Origin: Ancylobacter sp. IITR112
GTDB lineage: Bacteria > Pseudomonadota > Alphaproteobacteria > Rhizobiales > Xanthobacteraceae
Assembly (NCBI RefSeq): GCF_041415945.1
Contig: NZ_JBGCUS010000001.1
Coordinates: 2,108,001-2,172,000, forward strand
DNA: 64,000 nt
Direction of reading: 5' to 3'
Shown piece after piece: positions 62,685-64,000 of this stretch. The position numbers and the translations under genes were made by a program. The notes below the pieces were generated by a model. The model did not search any database. It had not been told where the DNA came from and saw only the letters and a program-made list of their open reading frames with translations. Position 1 is the first letter of the stretch; each line of letters begins with the position of its first letter.

Positions 62685-64000
<1,316 letters not shown>

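Overview
The window is a high-GC chromosomal segment of an alphaproteobacterium, most likely of the order Hyphomicrobiales (Rhizobiales); a Xanthobacteraceae-type genus is my guess. This rests on IalB, SapC and LdtR-type proteins, the tig/clpP/clpX/lon/hup order, glnB-glnA behind a sigma-54-type promoter, a GTTC-N7-GTTC LexA box at recA, TAGAAC-type -10 boxes, and intergenic repeats of a kind common in this order. No integrase, transposase, CRISPR array or rRNA operon was seen. Most of the window is core chromosome.

Layout. (1) 1-12088: the 3' part of a giant autotransporter adhesin (at least 4028 residues) built from 89-residue (267-bp) repeats, with internal segmental duplications. (2) 12.2-13.7 kb: secreted IalB-family and SapC-family proteins. 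(3) 13.9-19.2 kb, minus strand: recA, alaS and a cyclic-nucleotide-gated K+ channel. (4) 19.2-24.1 kb, minus strand: an accessory cassette with a 50-residue peptide that resembles RiPP precursors, a 1252-residue protein with two tail-collar domains and about ten IPT/TIG repeats, and a second small tail-collar protein. (5) 24.2-29.1 kb: FAD monooxygenase, katG and divergent oxyR. (6) 29.1-36.1 kb: M32 carboxypeptidase, galactose mutarotase, RidA, pta-ackA, ATP12 chaperone and a HAD phosphatase. (7) 36.2-47.4 kb: chemoreceptor, tRNA-Val, HU, Lon, ClpX, ClpP, trigger factor, tRNA-Leu and Nnr, all on the minus strand. (8) 47.6-55.9 kb: glnB-glnA, rplM-rpsI, CoA-binding protein, metY, a DUF1127 peptide, trmFO and an unusual kinase-like protein. 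(9) 55.9-61.3 kb: a LysR regulator divergent from two SDR dehydrogenases, a creatininase-family amidohydrolase and two ureohydrolases, probably a guanidino-compound catabolic operon. (10) 61.3-64 kb: Dps, an LdtR-like MarR regulator and 5'-truncated pgm.

How the parts work together. Region 7 is a protein quality-control block (nascent-chain folding by Tig, proteolysis by ClpXP and Lon), with a heat-shock-type promoter in front of lon. katG/oxyR form the peroxide response, and Dps near the end of the window would complement it. glnB-glnA form the nitrogen-status switch, and the guanidino cluster could feed nitrogen into it. pta-ackA interconvert acetyl-CoA and acetate.

The most unusual items are the collar/TIG cassette with its small peptide and poly-G tract, the kinase-like protein carrying an acyl-CoA-synthetase-type C-terminal domain without its catalytic lysine, the guanidino cluster, and the duplication history of the giant adhesin. 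All functional statements come from reading sequence motifs; no database search was run.
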